This document shows positions 3,935-5,487 of a DNA stretch of 5,487 nt, piece after piece. The translations under genes and the position numbers were made by a program. The stretch lies in assembly GCA_013215905.1 (NCBI GenBank), contig JABSQI010000129.1, forward strand, positions 1 through 5,487. The letters run 5' to 3'. A model generated the notes under the pieces. It had not been told where the DNA came from. It did no database searches and was given only the letters and a program-made list of their open reading frames with translations. Position 1 is the first letter of the stretch, and each line of letters begins with the position of its first letter. This stretch comes from Legionellales bacterium. Lineage in GTDB: Bacteria; Pseudomonadota; Gammaproteobacteria; PIVX01.

Positions 3935-5487
3935 TTAGTGTACAGGTTCACGGAAAAATATTCTTTCTGCATGTTCTCCTTTCTTCCCAATATTGAACTG
4001 GGATACGGGCCGATAGTATCCCATGACACGAGTCCAACATTCACATTCTTGTCGGCTTTGTTCTGGTAATAGTTCTACACCCTGTTTCACTAAACTATTG
4101 TGGTTTATATGATTAATGTCATTATTAAGATTCTCTTTAATAATTATTTCATCATCGCAGGTAGGACAATATTTATGCTCTCCTTGTATATATCCATGGA
4201 TTGGGCATATTGAAAAAATAGGAGTTACGGTAATGTATGGAATTTTAGAATTTTCTAAAACTCGCTTAACAAATATCTTACATGAATGCGAACTATTCAT
4301 CCTCTCATTCATATAAAAATGCAAAACAGTTCCACCAGTATATTTTTGTTGAAGTATATTTTGTTTTTCCATAACAAGAAAAGGATCATCTGTATAGTCA
4401 ACTGGTAATTGTGAAGAATTAGTATAATAAGGACGCATCAGATCTCCCGCTTGAATAATATCTTTATAGCGACTCTTATCTTCCTTAGCAAACCTATAAG
4501 TTGTACCCTCTGCAGGAGTTGCCTCTAAGTTATATAAATGCCCTGTCTCTTCTTGAAATTTACTAAGTGTACAACGGATATACTCTAGAAAATCACCAGC
4601 TAATTTCTGACCCTCATCATCTATAATACTATATTTGTCATTACTAAAATTTCGTATCATTTCATTAATACCATTAACACCAATAGTAGAAAAATGATTT
4701 CTTAGCGTTCCAAGATAACGCTTTGTATATTGAAATAGTCCTTGATCTATATATTTTTGGATAATCTTTCTTTTTTCTTCTAAACTTGTTTTTGCTAAGT
4801 GTAATAAATATTCTAGCCTTTTAAATAAATCTGCTCTATTATTTTTATATAGATAACCTAATCGAGCACAATTTATAGTAACCACTCCAATTGACCCTGT
4901 CTGTTCTGCTGAACCAAATAGTCCATTTCCTCTTTTTAACAATTCTCGTAGATCTAATTGTAAACGACAACACATTGAGCGAATCATATTAGGATCAAGT
5001 TCAGAATTAATAAAATTTTGAAAATAAGGCGTTCCATATTTAGCTGTTAACTCAAATAATAATTTTGCATTACTAGAATCCCAGTTAAAATCTTTAGTTA
5101 TATTATATGTAGGGATTGGGAAAGTAAAACTTCTGCCATTCATGTCTCCAGCTAACATTATTTCAATAAAAGCTTTATTGATTTGCTCCATCTCAAATTG
5201 TAGGTCACCATACTTAAATGGCATGTCTTCTCCAGCAACTACTGGAGTAATATCTCTCAAATCATCAGGACAAACCCAATCAAATGTTAAATTTGTAAAA
5301 GGTGTTTGAGTACCCCAACGTGAAGGCATATTTAAACCATATACTAGTTCTTGTATACTCTGTTTAACCTGTTTATAAGACAATTTATCCTTACGAAGAT
5401 ATGGAGCTAAATAGGTATCAAATGAACTAAAAGCTTGAGCTCCTGCCCACTCATTTTGTAATATTCCAAAGAAATTAACTATCTGCC
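3935..5487 (-). CDS. nrdD: Anaerobic (class III) ribonucleoside-triphosphate reductase, C-terminal 516 residues, cut by the window edge
   Basis: NrdD reduces ribonucleotides to deoxyribonucleotides by glycyl-radical chemistry in the absence of oxygen. The frame is open to the edge: upstream of the TTG at 5383 it still encodes conserved NrdD sequence (FFGILQNEWAGAQAFSSFDT), so that TTG is an internal leucine and the gene starts outside the window. Family members have roughly 600-720 residues, so the N-terminal part, where an ATP-cone regulatory domain would lie, is not seen. Visible marks are PSRWGTQTPFTN after the conserved start, MCCRLQLDLREL (Cys pair codons 4967-4972, expected to include the thiyl-radical cysteine), the loop GLFGSAEQTGSIGVVTIN, and a zinc-binding set CPIH...CPTC (4157-4207). 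The C-terminal RVMGYYRP carries the radical glycine at 4019-4021. All elements appear intact, so the enzyme should be active. It is cytoplasmic and is activated by NrdG, encoded directly downstream. Confidence 0.97.
   Translation of the reverse strand, partial: QIVNFFGILQNEWAGAQAFSSFDTYLAPYLRKDKLSYKQVKQSIQELVYGLNMPSRWGTQTPFTNLTFDWVCPDDLRDITPVVAGEDMPFKYGDLQFEMEQINKAFIEIMLAGDMNGRSFTFPIPTYNITKDFNWDSSNAKLLFELTAKYGTPYFQNFINSELDPNMIRSMCCRLQLDLRELLKRGNGLFGSAEQTGSIGVVTINCARLGYLYKNNRADLFKRLEYLLHLAKTSLEEKRKIIQKYIDQGLFQYTKRYLGTLRNHFSTIGVNGINEMIRNFSNDKYSIIDDEGQKLAGDFLEYIRCTLSKFQEETGHLYNLEATPAEGTTYRFAKEDKSRYKDIIQAGDLMRPYYTNSSQLPVDYTDDPFLVMEKQNILQQKYTGGTVLHFYMNERMNSSHSCKIFVKRVLENSKIPYITVTPIFSICPIHGYIQGEHKYCPTCDDEIIIKENLNNDINHINHNSLVKQGVELLPEQSRQECECWTRVMGYYRPVSQFNIGKKGEHAERIFFREPVH
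4019..4021 (-). other. Codon of the glycyl-radical glycine of NrdD
   Basis: GGA in the sequence R-V-M-G-Y-Y-R, the conserved C-terminal glycyl-radical motif of class III reductases. This glycine loses a hydrogen to the NrdG-generated adenosyl radical. The motif is intact and precedes the stop by 28 codons. Confidence 0.85.
4157..4207 (-). other. Zinc-binding segment of NrdD
   Basis: The encoded CPIHGY...CPTCD places a C-x2-H and a C-x2-C pair close together, as in the C-terminal zinc site of class III reductases, which supports folding of the radical loop. The assignment rests on family knowledge; here only the residues are seen. Confidence 0.65.

Noticed and set aside
4116..4316. Plus-strand open frame of 66 residues
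   Set aside because: It lies fully inside nrdD on the opposite strand, over the conserved zinc segment; it is a shadow of that coding sequence.
5381..5383. TTG as the start of nrdD
   Set aside because: The frame continues upstream to the window edge with conserved NrdD residues (QNEWAGAQAFSSFDT), so this is an internal leucine.
1..5487. CRISPR array, tRNA, rRNA, insertion sequence
   Set aside because: No regularly spaced direct repeats, cloverleaf folds, rRNA motifs, transposase or terminal inverted repeats with target duplications were found.

Overview
The window is strongly AT-rich (about 30% G+C by eye, lower between genes) and looks proteobacterial. The support is a proteobacterial-type nrdD-nrdG pair, a ribosome-modulation-factor-like protein, Sec-type signal peptides and AGGAG ribosome binding sites. 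Wide, very AT-rich gaps and several small exported proteins of unknown family fit a host-associated or genome-reduced gammaproteobacterium, or possibly an alphaproteobacterium. That placement is inference; no marker here fixes the lineage.

Layout. Right third (3195-5487, minus strand): the 3' part of nrdD, the class III oxygen-sensitive ribonucleotide reductase, followed after 50 bp by nrdG, its radical-SAM activase. nrdD runs off the right edge, so its N-terminus and promoter are not visible. Together they make deoxynucleotides without oxygen, so the organism should be able to replicate DNA in anoxic or microoxic conditions. Middle (2678-3172, plus strand): a small exported protein converging on nrdG, with its signal-peptide region crossing a nine-A tract. 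To its left (2132-2425, minus strand): a short acidic protein with an RMF-like core. Left part (43-1701, minus strand): two unrelated predicted exported proteins. One ends in CVIL, a textbook eukaryotic CaaX prenylation box. The other ends in a lysine-rich tail of 11-residue repeats. A 50-residue reading frame at 1886-2038 (plus strand) lies in the gap between the second exported protein and the RMF-like gene.

Apart from nrdD-nrdG, every gene appears to be transcribed alone. Gene ends lack classical GC-rich, U-tailed terminators. Instead the gaps hold AT-rich perfect inverted repeats (963-998, 2062-2094, 3159-3172) and a leader hairpin directly before a ribosome binding site (1721-1748). No tRNA, rRNA, CRISPR array, insertion sequence or known riboswitch was seen. 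The most interesting part is the left 3.2 kb: three unrelated small exported proteins and an RMF-like protein, beside housekeeping anaerobic metabolism. Some of these could be host-interaction factors.
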